The position numbers and the translations under genes are program-made. Below the pieces are notes generated by a model that was not told the DNA's origin, did not search any database, and saw nothing but the letters and a program-made list of their open reading frames with translations. A stretch of DNA of 64,000 nucleotides from Nomia melanderi. Lineage: Eukaryota > Arthropoda > Insecta > Hymenoptera > Halictidae. Of the stretch, positions 50,201-60,099 are shown one piece after another (the first letter of the stretch is position 1; every line of letters begins with the position of its first letter). The stretch lies in assembly GCF_051020985.1 (NCBI RefSeq), contig NC_135001.1, forward strand, positions 10,719,896 to 10,783,895, written 5' to 3'.

Positions 50201-50395
50201 CCGTCCCATTCGCCTAGCACGCCGTCTTCTAACGGTAGCAACCAGAACTCGTCGGGGGTCCCCAGTTGGACAGGTGACGGGCTGCAGCATCACTACGACA
50301 GAGAGCCTTCGAATCGATCAGAAGGCGACTCGACACCACCGTCTACGCGACTCCCGCCGCCCCCAGCGGCCAGAGGCGAAGGGTTGGCCACGTGA
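40824..50395 (+). CDS. salm: Spalt-family zinc-finger transcription factor (whole gene, well-supported part)
   Basis: This is the insect spalt (sal/salm) gene, orthologous to vertebrate SALL1-4. Spalt proteins are nuclear repressors; in Drosophila they pattern wing, trachea, eye, sensory organs and flight muscle. Six exons (40824-44255, 45260-45393, 47900-48167, 48669-48817, 49250-49423, 49991-50395) join with GT/AG borders and consistent phases, giving 4,560 in-frame bases after two leading bases that complete a split codon. Order of domains: acidic segment, Gln-rich region, finger pair 1, polyQ, three-finger cluster, finger pair 3, finger pair 4, NEISVIQ tail. The fourth pair resembles the last pair of vertebrate SALL and Drosophila Salr. 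The true amino terminus lies in an upstream exon that I can only propose. Paralogue naming (salm versus salr) cannot be decided from one locus; the family assignment itself is nearly certain. Confidence 0.97.
42413..42480 (+). repeat. salm: CAG/CAA polyglutamine tract in spalt exon 2
   Basis: A nearly pure CAG/CAA run encoding about 20 Gln with single Lys, Pro and His interruptions. A shorter CAG run lies at about 43593-43621. Such runs vary between species and individuals. Confidence 0.95.
44519..44705 (+). repeat. (CT)n/(TTTCTC)n pyrimidine tract in intron 2
   Basis: Long run of TCTCTC/TTTCTC units broken by a C-run near 44675-44684. It sits about 260 bases after the exon 2 donor. Its Ser-Leu-Phe frames are repeat artefacts. 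In transcripts such tracts can bind PTB-like proteins, so a splicing role is possible but not shown. Confidence 0.9.
44887..44896 (+). terminator. Overlapping AATAAA signals, possible early polyadenylation site
   Basis: AATAAATAAA lies 618 bases after the in-frame stop at 44267-44269 that would end an unspliced exon 2 message. It is followed by a U-rich stretch and GTTGATTGTTG, which resembles a GU-rich downstream element. Use of this site would give a short Spalt with the Gln-rich region and five fingers but no third or fourth pair. AATAAA is frequent in AT-rich DNA, so this remains a proposal. Confidence 0.33.
45260..45393 (+). CDS. salm: Spalt exon 3: first half of finger pair 3
   Basis: Acceptor CTGTTACAG|TGCG and donor ACAAAG|GTAATA. 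The exon starts in phase 1 and reads VRGNTTCNICYKTFACNSAL, continuing EIHYRSHTKERPFKC and TICDRGFSTK. This matches the third double finger of Drosophila Salm almost residue for residue. The first C2H2 finger is complete; the second has both cysteines here while its two histidines lie in the next exon, so the exon border cuts the finger between Lys and Gly of the STK-GN motif. Length 134 bases, ending in phase 0. If the donor is not used, the frame stops nine codons later (stop at 45424). Confidence 0.96.
45394..47899 (+). other. Spalt intron 3 (about 2.5 kb)
   Basis: Starts GTAATA and ends GATCCGCAG. AT-rich apart from a GC-rich block at 46930-47130, which contains the candidate cassette exon. 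No repeat family or other gene was recognised in the remainder. Confidence 0.85.
46862..47134 (+). other. Candidate 91-codon cassette exon inside the finger-pair-3 intron
   Basis: A GC-rich block in an otherwise AT-rich intron. It has a strong polypyrimidine tract and acceptor (ACTTTCAG|AATGAC), a consensus donor (CTCCTG|GTAAGAG), exactly 273 bases, and an open frame in phase 0 on both sides, matching exon 3 and exon 4. The peptide contains a cluster of basic residues (KPKRRRRRPEERKNRGRR) that looks like a nuclear localisation signal, and a Pro/Leu-rich end. Inclusion would insert 91 residues in the middle of the second finger of pair 3 and destroy it. If joined directly to exon 2 it would hit a stop (TGA at 46864) after one codon. 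I do not recognise the peptide; it could equally be a conserved regulatory block or a chance open stretch in GC-rich DNA. Confidence 0.3.
47900..48167 (+). CDS. salm: Spalt exon 4: second half of finger pair 3 and proline-rich linker
   Basis: Acceptor GATCCGCAG|GGTAAC and canonical donor GCCA|GTAAGT. It begins in phase 0 with GNMKQHMLTHKIRDM, which supplies the two zinc-binding histidines that complete the finger begun in exon 3 and matches the Salm third pair (GNLKQHMLTHKIRDM). A Gln run, the segment EHESSRSPMCAEDVSL and a run of twelve prolines follow, then IEQTIAVKRSPSEGELPAPK. The Pro run is encoded by mixed CCN codons. Length 268 bases, ending in phase 1, the same phase in which exon 2 ends. 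The unspliced frame stops two codons after the donor. Confidence 0.95.
48168..48668 (+). other. Spalt intron 4
   Basis: 501 bases from GTAAGT to TATTTGCAG. It holds a short CAC/ACC-rich patch near 48440-48460 and a moderately GC-rich 3' part. The frame that leads into exon 5 is open through much of this intron, but the Gly/Ser linker join and strong splice sites favour splicing. Confidence 0.9.
48669..48817 (+). CDS. salm: Spalt exon 5: fourth (SALL-type) finger pair, first part
   Basis: Acceptor TATTTGCAG|GCGTG and donor CTGAAG|GTATAC. The exon encodes VPSKHLCQICNKNFSSSSAL, then QIHMRTHTGDKPFRC and TVCQKAFTTKGNLK. The first finger is complete; the second has its cysteines and helix start but its histidines are in exon 6. 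The pattern matches the carboxy-terminal finger pair of vertebrate SALL and Drosophila Salr. Length 149 bases, entering in phase 1 and leaving in phase 0. A (CT)-rich tract begins about 20 bases beyond the donor. Confidence 0.96.
48818..49249 (+). other. Spalt intron 5 with CT-rich tract
   Basis: 432 bases from GTATAC to TGCCCGTAG. A pyrimidine tract of CT/TTTCTC units with a C-run occupies about 48838-48965, close to the donor. The rest is unremarkable. Confidence 0.9.
49250..49423 (+). CDS. salm: Spalt exon 6: end of finger pair 4 and conserved basic tail
   Basis: Acceptor TGCCCGTAG|GTGCAC and donor CAGAAG|GTATGT, 174 bases, phase 0 at both ends. It begins VHMGTHMWTNGASRRGRRMS, giving the two histidines of the last finger and the SALL-conserved W-x-x-x-(A/S)RRGRR(M/L)S element, followed by LDLPPLPITPKDSEFLQ and the aromatic stretch RRPDLFYPYLPAPFLNGV. 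In vertebrate SALL the same order is found: the last finger pair, the RRGRRLS segment, then FPPFLNGG-like residues. Because it is symmetric, skipping it would keep the frame but destroy the final finger. Confidence 0.96.
49424..49990 (+). other. Spalt intron 6
   Basis: 567 bases from GTATGT to ATTACTTACAG, AT-rich, with no other feature seen apart from a decoy TATAG near its end. Confidence 0.9.
49991..50395 (+). CDS. salm: Spalt exon 7: carboxy-terminal coding exon and stop
   Basis: Acceptor ATTACTTACAG|TTGAAC. The exon reads LNEISVIQSNNGLPGHS first; NEISVIQ is a conserved motif following the last finger pair in SALL proteins, which confirms the join. The rest is low-complexity Ser/Pro/Gly/Asn sequence, typical of Spalt tails (for example SSPSHSPSTPSSNGS and RLPPPPAARGEG). 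The stop codon TGA is at 50393-50395. An upstream acceptor-like TTTTATAG at about 49942 is followed soon by in-frame stops and is unlikely to be used. A 3' UTR follows. Confidence 0.95.
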   Translation: MNEISVIQSNNGLPGHSVATGKYAGLFGSVYATGAGFPLDKQPMAATSNGPLVDGKSSIPSGSMLFQTSSPSHSPSTPSSNGSNQNSSGVPSWTGDGLQHHYDREPSNRSEGDSTPPSTRLPPPPAARGEGLAT

Positions 50396-51134
50396 AGTAC
50401 AACCGGTACATATCTCTCACGTTCAACGCTGCACGCAATCGGAAACTGAACTCCGCCCCGCTCTAGCCAGCCGATAGAAGAGTGGTGGTTTGAGCCAGGC
50501 CAGTGTGCATCCATTCGAGTGCATTGGGAAATGAAAGAGACTCAGGACCAGAAAGTCCGACGACATATCTTCTCGTTAACACCCAGAGCCAGCAGATACC
50601 ATGTTCCTATTGTCACACTAGTCTTAAACGTGTTAAAAGAGGACTGATGGGGCTTGGTCAATACCGGGCCCCACGTCCCGGTTCCCCAGAACCCCCGTGA
50701 CGTGGTTTCGTACGAGGGTCCGACGTGCGCGGTGCCTAGACTGAGCCGGTCGGGCCGCAAGACACGTGGTGCCGCGACGTCCCGGCCCTTCGTTAATTCT
50801 CGACCGTCCATGCGCGTCAGTGATGGTCACCTCACTTAGGCTTATTTTACGTTACAAAATGTTCCGCGCAAACGGTGCCATTTAGCTCTTCGCCATACGA
50901 TAGAATCGCTATGCTACTGTTCACTGTGCAACGAGAAAGAGAAGTTCGATGATGTCCAATTGGTCCCGGAGTCTAATTTGCTCCTGGACATTTCTCTAGA
51001 GAATCTCGAGCCCCGAATATTTAGTTAAATTTTGTATCGCTTTTGAAAACAGCGCAGTCTCGTTGCACGGTGAATTGTAAATGGTGCATTTAAACTGGTG
51101 GGGTTACACGGCATGTTCTGCGCGAGATGATATA

Positions 51135-51288
51135 AATATATACATAAAAGAAGAGAAAGATTATATATATATATAAATATATAAATATATAAATATAAAT
51201 ATGAATATAAATATAAATATGAATATAAATATAAATATAAGTATAAATATAAGTATAAATATAACTATAAATATGAATATAAATATTA

Positions 51289-51319
<31 letters not shown>

Positions 51320-51322
51320 TGG
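51135..51322. repeat. AT-rich tandem repeat (AATATAAATATG-type) in the spalt 3' region
   Basis: About 190 bases of AATATA/AATATG units passing into (TA)n. It produces Tyr-Ile or Asn-Ile repeat frames on the two strands, which are artefacts. Confidence 0.9.
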
Positions 51323-51875
51323 TGCGAAGGGGTATGAGTGCGCAAATTGTATACATACACATCCGAGCGCATGTACAGCTTTCTTTTATGAGAAAGCCGT
51401 TTTTAGATATTTAGAAGCGGGTCCGGCAACGCACCTCGTTGTGATATGAGAGGAGCAGCCTGCAATCATTTAAACCAATGTACTTATACGTTGTATCATA
51501 GTATTATTATTTACACTCGATGTACAGTACGCACCGCAAATTAGCTTGACCTTCCTCTTTGTATAGAAAAAGACAGCCGACGTCTATTTTGTGTTCCCCC
51601 GAACCTCGACAGTCTTTTTTTCTTTTCTCTTCTTCTTTTCACTTTTTTCGATGAAGCGCCAGTAATCTACACGCGGAATTGGTGTTCGTTTCCGGTGGAC
51701 ATGGGTACAATCGCGATTCGTTTGGCATCGTTGTAAACTTCTGCAGAGGACATGGAAATATTTGTCTCAATTCTTCAGAATTATTATCCAGTTTATTTAA
51801 TTCGATCAAATACATTTTATTGTTATATTTATCGAATTAAGATTGGAATTCGAATTTACACGAAGGAAACGTAAC

Positions 51876-52035
51876 GAAAGTGGAATTGTTAGTGCCAGCT
51901 ATCGATAAAACAGATTTATAATGATGTGTTTTGAGTTCAGGACATCCAGTAATTTGAGCTTTTAAGTTTTTTCAAGCCAATGGAAATGTAATGTACATTA
52001 CAATGTATAGCAGGTCTGAGGGGGTTTAGAATAAT
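51876..52035. repeat. Dispersed repeat copy 1 (pairs with 52795-52968)
   Basis: Shares the order CTATCG.TAAAACAGATTT, TTCAG.A..TC, AATGTACATTACAA.GT and AGTCTGA-type words with the second copy about 0.9 kb downstream. No coding capacity. Confidence 0.6.
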
Positions 52036-52794
52036 CAATTTGTGTACGCCTAGCTCGAAACGATTTATATTAAAATCGAGACACTGGTAATTTTTACAAT
52101 CAACACAGATTACGTGATATGCAACAAGTAGGTAATAATTAGGTTATTAGTGGGCATTTGAACAATATAATACAAAATATCATTGTTCCGTTCAGGCGTA
52201 CAAAGTCATTGTAACAATGAAAGTTCAAAGTGAATGCATTCAGATTGATCGTCAAGGGGGTAGAAATGCTTAATTAATAGACTGCGGATTATTGTGCATT
52301 CGCAGATTGTGTAGATTTTTAAAGAGTATAAAAGATAGAGATTTTTATAAGATTTTATTCGTGCTCGTAACATTTCTAAACCTTTGAAGCTTTTCGCACC
52401 GGAATCAACAATAAAAGTACGCATAAAAATCTGCAGTTTGTTAATCAATAATAAATCCAGAAGTTATTCTTTCTCGGGCAAAATATTTTTTTTATTTCTA
52501 AACGAAAGGGTTGGCCTGACAGGATATCAATATTTATATACATTAGCAAAACAATTTCGTAGGAAAATTTGTATTCTCTATGGAACGACTTGATATTGAG
52601 ATTTATATTGATCAGGCATTTTTTACTCTTCTTGATGAGTACCATAAATCCTTAAAATTTTAGAGATCTTTTTATTAATCTGAATGTAAAATAAATTATT
52701 ATAAATTCAACAGTTTCGGTACAATCTGAACGTGAAAGAATTGTAAACTTTGACGAACTTCGAAATAATTAAAACCCCTCAGGCCTAAATAAAA

Positions 52795-52968
52795 TACGAA
52801 ATGAACGTACAAAATGGGTTTGTTAACACCCACTATCGGTAAAACAGATTTGTGACATCGTATTTCAAATTCAGAATGTCGGATAATCCGAATTCTGAAT
52901 CCCTTAAATTTCTTTAAGATAACAAAAGGGAATAATGTACATTACAACGTTCAGTAAGTCTGATGGCG
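52795..52968. repeat. Dispersed repeat copy 2
   Basis: Diverged direct copy of 51876-52035. It begins with GTTAACACCCACTATCGGTA and includes AATGTACATTACAACGTT. Confidence 0.6.
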
Positions 52969-55900
52969 TTAACGAAAGAATAAGAATTGTATGGATATAA
53001 AGCAGTAATTTATTGATTATTTATTATGTAAAAACGGTAACCTAAAATCGCAAGTATTCGTTGAACTTAAAAACCATCAAATTAACGAAACCACAAATAA
53101 AATAAAATTAATTAGATGCAATTGATTGAAGTGATTCTGTTTACGCCGAAAATATCGTGACGGGATGCTTTGTACTGTATCGACGCCGTTACGTTATACA
53201 TAATTTGATACGCGTTCCCAGACTCAGAATTGTAGACACGTAAAACCACCATTCATGGAATGCGATTAATCACACGCATTCGTACTCGAAAACTAATACT
53301 TACGTGTAACAGCTTTCCTCTATATTCTCGTGTTAAACCGTTGAAATGCGAAGAATATAACGAAGAAAAAAAAAGTAATAAGCGATATGCGTGTATAAAT
53401 CTGTAAAAAGTATTGATAGCGACATACATGTGTCCAGTAGGCACTTTGCGTAATTTATCTGATTTTTAATTAGCTTAGAGATAACGTTTTAAGAGCTTTG
53501 TCGATTGGGAAACTGGTTGCGCGCGAAATAAAAAAGACCCGAAGCCACGATCTCGATCTCGACGATGAATCCCCGTAAATAAAAATTGCTGGAAATACAA
53601 AAATTTGAAATCCGTCGACTGAGAAGGAATCCTAGAACATCTCTGAGAACTAAAACTTTTTAAAGAATTCAGAAAATATTTCTGGTGTAAAGTTTCATTC
53701 CGGCGAAAATGTTAAATGAATTATTTATAATGAATATTAATTTCGACATTTCGACGTTTCACGAATTCAATAGTGGCAAGTTTAGAAAAGTATTATTTAA
53801 CAGTTCGTATCCTCAATAATAAATTCCTTTTAACATTATCAGCGTATAAATACGCATTATGATACCTTAACATTTTGAGTATTATGAGCGTATAAATGCG
53901 CTCCGAAAAATAAGCTCGCGTTGATATATACGTTCAGAAAGATTTACTTATACTTATGTTGATTTTTATAAATGACTCATATAACCACCTTAAAGAAAAT
54001 GCATTTTAATGCATTTTTACTACTGTGCAGGAAAAACTTTTACTTTCGCTCCAACCATACGAAACGCTTCTGCCCCGTACCGAAAGGGTTAAATTAAATG
54101 ATATTTTCATGAATTTTAAGTATGTTTGATCCGTTTCTATGAAAATCGCACAATACCTCCACGGTATAAAGGATCAGATTAACCAAACAATCAAGAATAA
54201 ACTTTTATATTTGACTGACTGACATAAACTGAATATTAATATCCTCATAATGAAAGAAATTAAACGTATCGCGTTCTTATTTACGTTTCTTTCTTTCCTA
54301 AAATTTCAATCAAACAATTAATTTAAACAATAGTCTCTCTAATTAAGTGGAATGAATGCGAATGAATATTTGCAAGGAAGTGAATGGTTATTAATAATAA
54401 GTAGACTGTGGCAATTCAAGCATTTATATAACATTTCCTAACTCACGAAACACGATAGAATACAAATTTCAGTAACTCAAACAATAAACAATAAATTATT
54501 TCAACAAATAAAATTCTACTGAATTTTTCTTTTAACAAAGCTTTATCAAACACGTTGAATTAGAATAAACATTCACAGTCTAACGACAAGTTCAATTGAA
54601 TGTTGCATATATTGAAAGCGAGACGTGTGTTCCGAACAATTTCCAGACAATTAACTTTCATTTGTTTAAAAAAGACAAATAATCGACGTTGTATGACAAA
54701 CACAACGAAAACAGAAATTCCAAAGAGGCATTGAAAAAAACACGAGATTTCAAGTATGTTTACGTGCATCACGCGGATATGAAAACATTTTCAATAATTA
54801 AATTCCACGACCGATCGACATGGTGGCTCGAATAAATGCAATCTACACTCATGACGTTACATTTCCTTTGAACTACAGTTGCGAATTGAAAAGCATATCG
54901 ATGACGTGTCTTCTGGGCACTTATATTTTCACTTTGTAAACTAAATTAGCCAGAAACGAATGTATCGTGAATAGTTAGGCATGTTTAAACAATCGCATCC
55001 GTATCAAAAGGTATGAGAGAATTCGATATGATTTGTAATTCCGGAGTAAAAGAAATGAAAGGAAATGCATCCCATGCAGCGTGTATCGAAGAAAAAGACA
55101 GTTCATGATTGCGAGGATAGATGTAAGAGGAAAATCAAAAGATTCTCGTCAGTTGAAACCACGAGCGGTTCATCGACGAGAACGACGGATCTATAAATAT
55201 ATACATAACACTACTGTAAATAAGGAACACGTGATAAGTGGAAAATGAAATCGATTAGAGAAATCCGTGTAAATCATTAGTGTGTTACTAAAAAAAAAAG
55301 ATGTTTCGTAAGATAAGTGGGAACGAACCCTTACGCGTTCGGAGTGTGCAGGTGTCGCGCGCGCTTACATACACAACGCCATTTTTCAAAGATGGAACGG
55401 GGGGGGACGAAAGTGCCCGATAGCTGATCCTTTGATTGCAAATTCTGTGAAATTGTCCAAAACAAGTATTGCTTTTCTGTACATATTGTATAATCCATGT
55501 ATAAACACGACTCTGCTAATTGCGAAACCCATCATTGTAGTTAAATTACATTACGGATCATTATATCTATATCACTTAAACAATAAACAATTATTATGAG
55601 AATGAGTAAAGTTTGTTAATTTTCTGTTCTTTTCTCTACCAGCAATCGTAAAACCAAGTTGAACTGTTTATCGGCTCTCTGTTTGCCATATTTCTCGAAG
55701 AAGCAATTCCTGTAATGGAATGAAATTTCTTTAATTGAAGAAAACCCTTTGAAATACGTTTATACTTTGAAAACTGACTTATCTTTCAATTTCTTTTCGA
55801 TATATTTGATGATAATTTTTATGGAAAAAAATGATGAAAATAACAAAGGAAATGAAAAAGAATAACTTTATTCCTCATCGGCGTACGAAAGTTGAGGGTG

Positions 55901-58590
55901 ACTGAAGCTACGACCAACCCCTGTGTAAAGATTGATTTTCAAATTGACATAATTCTATTTCATTAAAATTCAAGATACATCAAATATAACAACATTACTT
56001 TTTTCAATGAAGAAAATTTATTTACTTATTAAAAATTAATTTATATATTATCTGTTTTAATAATTGCATTATACATACAGAAAAGAATTCAGTATTTCAG
56101 TAAAAATATATGAATATAAGAAAATAGTTTCACGTTTGTCAACTATTATTTTAATGATTAAATATTTATGTCTCATTCTTTGATTGTAGTTTAGTAGTAA
56201 CTTTGCAAGGAATGTAAAAATAGGCCTATGGCACAGCAATATAGCCACAATTGGAAACATACAGTGCCATCTGTACGAATCTCCAGTAATACGTTCTCAC
56301 TTTCTATACACTCGGTATTATACCATGAGATTCCTCATCATTAATTGTACTGTTCATTTTTACTATCAATTAAAAAATATCATTTTCTTGTTGAAAAAGA
56401 ACTCCTATTTTGAAATTGATAATTAATTAACCTTAACTTTTTTTACTTTGCTAATTAGAACTAATAATTTGGTATCGCGTAACATATTTTTACTATATTA
56501 CAAATGAATATTCAGCATTATATCCTTTAATATGAAATTAAAATATACTTTAAAATTAACTCACTATAATTAAAAACATTTTATAATAATATATCAGAAA
56601 TTTAAGTAGATCTTCAGTATTTAATTTTCAATTGTCGTTGTTAAGATTTCATAAAGTATTAAGTGCAGTCGATATTGTACCATGCAAGGATAAACTTACA
56701 AAAATTTACTGAAAAATTGAACAAGCACAAAAATAAAAATTATTATTCTAATTATTCTATTTCTATATAGAAATAATCTAAGGCAATAAAACTGAAAACT
56801 TAATAATAAGAAAAATTAATACTTCTTTAATGCCTTATTCAATTTACCGACTTTGAAATCTAAGGTTCAGAGCAGCGTCCTCTTATTTTGAAAGACGTAC
56901 AGTTAAAAAAGTAACCGGGAAAAATAATATTGAGAGAAAAAAACTGTTAAAATTTTCCAGTATAAAGGATGTTTCATTGAAAATTAAGAATCGAAAAATA
57001 CTATTGTAGATGCTTTAACAAAGAGACCACCTATTTGAATATTGACGATAAATCCCTTACTTTTATATGGTTTGATATTTCTATTGTATTAATATTGACT
57101 ATTGAAAACTCAAGTCGTAAATCCTGGAACCTTATTTTTTATAAAACTTTATAATATGTCTGCAGGGTTATAATTAAGGCAAAACACTTCTTTTAAAATT
57201 AAATTTTTATGAGTTTAATTAAAAACAACATCGAAATCAACATCAGGAACCAGTCCCCCCTACACCATTGCAAGAACGATTCGTTAATTTTTTCAAACCT
57301 ACTTTCCAAATTCACGGAATCGCGATTGTTGGAAACACTGATATCATATCATTTTTTACGTTTCTATGAACGTTTATCATTTGTAAACTTTACCTTTCTG
57401 ATTACCTTTGTTTAAACATATGTCTCGTGGGACACCTGTAAACGATATAAATTTTTAAATACATACTTAATTTTTAATATGTGTATAGTTGACATTTAAG
57501 TAAAGAATTATATCGCACTAAGTGTTTGATGTGTACATTTACTACATTAAGTAAAATGGATAGAATATTATTTTTCGATCGTTTTACGTGTTTGCTATTG
57601 GAAACTGTCAAATACGGAGAAGAATAAAATGATAACATTGTTGCACATCAGAGTGTACTCTCCCTCTCACGCGTTGAATGACACATCCTACAACAAACAT
57701 TATCGTCCAAAAGATTGGAAACATTCGAATGGAATATTTAAACAATCAACATTTTACTGTATCAAAAGTTCCACTATAAAATTATCCTAAAGATATAAGA
57801 AGACAACTGATTTTTTGAAAGAAACATATTTCTTAAGAATGATCAAAATATCCTGTTTATAATTATTACAACATATTGTTCAATTAAAAAATATGGTTGG
57901 TTTCAAATTTTTATACGGCGGTATACATCTACATAGAATCACGAAAAATATAATTATTCTAATATTTAACTTGAAGGCAGTCAGTTAGACATAAATTGTT
58001 AGTTGACATAGTCTTCATGAAAAAATGATTCATACGAAATTATATTGTATACAATAAAGTTCGACGAGTAAACAGGTAAATTTCGTTGTTTTAAAAATAA
58101 ATCGGTAATTATTGTTTCGTTTTAAGTTTTATGAAGTATAAATGTAACCTTGTGTTTTTTTAAGTGGCACTGAATAATCTTCTTAATATACTTTGTAATG
58201 GATGAAAGAACAAAGTTATCGACCTACGATAAGATTACCTAAAGTGAACTTGAATCACTGTTCATTTGTTTCCAATGTTTTCGCTCGACATGAATATCAG
58301 TTAATTAATTCGGCCTTGAAATAATTTCGGTATGTTTTTTTTTATCTATTGTTGGACATTGATAAGGTGCAGCTCTGACGAAATGGCAGGCTACCTACGA
58401 GCGATCGAGTTCGAGCAGCAAGACGACTCTTCGAGATGTGACGATAGGAAACGAAATTGGTGGCAACTTAAAGGGTGGCATATAATTATCTTTTTACGAT
58501 TTATTTTGTGAAAACATAACTGTTGCATTGTTATACATGTGCAAAATACATTTCTAATTCAGGAGTAAACAAATAAGTCTCAGAAAGTTA
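52969..58590. other. AT-rich intergenic DNA
   Basis: About 5.6 kb with only short frames (none above 70 residues) and no recognised gene or RNA. A small GC-rich patch occurs at about 55330-55425. The DNA is very AT-rich from 55.8 to 58.3 kb. Confidence 0.6.
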
Positions 58591-58831
58591 TTAACACGTT
58601 GAATGCCGTTCGATTTCATAGAGCAAAATACACAAAATGAAAAAAATACAATACTAAATCATTTGATTAAATTGCATTGTTATTATTGCACGTTCATCTG
58701 GCTGAATGTCACCGCATAAGCCAGTATTATTTATAATATAGAAATGTTTCCAAATAGTCATTGTTTAATTGAATGAACTATAGTAATTCGATTTGTCACA
58801 CCGGTGATCTCCATGGCATTCAATGTATTAA
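58591..58831 (+). mobile_element. Inverted-repeat element, family D, copy 1
   Basis: TTAACACGTTGAATGCC at the left and GGCATTCAATGTATTAA at the right are inverted with two mismatches in 17. It is 241 bases long and non-coding. The internal sequence aligns in reverse with 59736-59937. Confidence 0.75.
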
Positions 58832-59735
58832 AAAGGTGGGAACAAAAATTGTTTTACGACAATCTGTTTTTCTTCATCTTGTTCATTGCAAAGAAATGCA
58901 CATTTTCCGAGCTTTTGTCCTTAAGTTTAAGGTTTGTAAATACCTATGAATGTCCATGTACACGTTAAAATGACTGAAATTCTTTTTCTCAATTTCATAT
59001 TATTGCAACCAAATTGTCAAAGTTACTTCATTCATGAATGAATTACAAATTCATAAACTAAATGTCACTCATAGGTTGGCGACTTTTGACTTGTTTAATA
59101 TGAATTATAACTTGGTGTAGTGATAATGAAAATGTCAGTGTCGTTACAATATAACAATAAGTTTAGTGTTAAATTAATCCAAATCTTTATAATAATACAA
59201 AAACTTGTATCATTTCATTCGAAAAATTATACATCAGAGCTGTTTATCGGGCCTTTTCGCGTCAGTAGTGGAAACACAGACATGGGCAGCTGACTGCTGA
59301 ATGGGAGAAATGGACTTATGCTAGTGGGATATATTTGTGCCAAGCGATTGGCCGCGAGTAGTTAAGCACTCGCAACTGCATACTATGTATGTATTTAAGT
59401 ATTTACTTACAATTAGTCACACGCACAGCCGATTGCTCGCGGACACGATATGGCCCACGGACACATAGATTCGGCCCGCGCGGGCCACTTGCTGAACATA
59501 ATCATTTATACATAATCATTTTCTTCAAGAAACGTTTCTATCGCTTCCATGCTCAACACGCAAATTTCTAGAATAAAAAATACGCTCCCCTTTCCTTAAC
59601 ATTCAATTTTCCAGAAAATAAAATAAATAGGTACAGAAAACCAGGTTTCCCATCCAGTGTACAAAAATCTACTCGACTCCATCGACCCTTAAAACATTAA
59701 AAAATTAACAATATGCCAAACAACCGAATCGATGT
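58832..59735. other. AT-rich intergenic DNA
   Basis: A short GC-richer patch lies at 59230-59490. Nothing recognised. Confidence 0.5.
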
Positions 59736-59937
59736 GTAACACGTTGAATGCTGTGAGGGTCACCAGTGACTAAATCGAATTATTATAATTCAGTCAATTG
59801 AACGATCATTATCTGGAAATATTTTTATATTGTAAATAGTGCTATCTAATGCGGTTGCAATTAAAATAATTTGATATTACATTGTTTTCATTTTGTGCAT
59901 TTTGCTACGTGAAATTGTGCAGCATTCAAAGTGTTAA
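59736..59937 (-). mobile_element. Inverted-repeat element, family D, copy 2 (reverse)
   Basis: The ends TGTAACACGTTGAATGCT and GCAGCATTCAAAGTGTTAA are inverted. Internal words such as CATTTTGTGCATTTTGCT and TAAATCGAATTATTATAATTC match the reverse complement of copy 1. It is shorter, with about 40 bases lost. Confidence 0.7.
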
Positions 59938-60099
59938 GTTCATCAAAGTCCCTCCAAATCTTCACCGAAATCGACTAATTCAAACACGATTATGGGAACC
60001 GAACACGCGAAATTACCCAAGAGTGATACACAGCTCGTGATAATGCGCACGATGTCTGATAATGAAGTTACATAAGATAATGCTCATTATTAAAAAACC

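Larger units (their letters stand above)
50396..52470 (+). other. Spalt 3' UTR (extent uncertain)
   Basis: Non-coding sequence after the stop codon. The first 1.2 kb has mixed composition unlike the flanking intergenic DNA, then come an AT-rich tandem repeat and more mixed sequence up to about 51.75 kb. The first AATAAA signals I noticed after the stop are at 52410-52415 and 52450-52455, which gives the provisional end. SALL-family genes commonly have long 3' UTRs. The end cannot be fixed from sequence alone. Confidence 0.45.

Noticed and set aside
51090..51449. Tyr-Ile and Asn-Ile repeat frames
   Set aside because: Caused by the AATATA tandem repeat.
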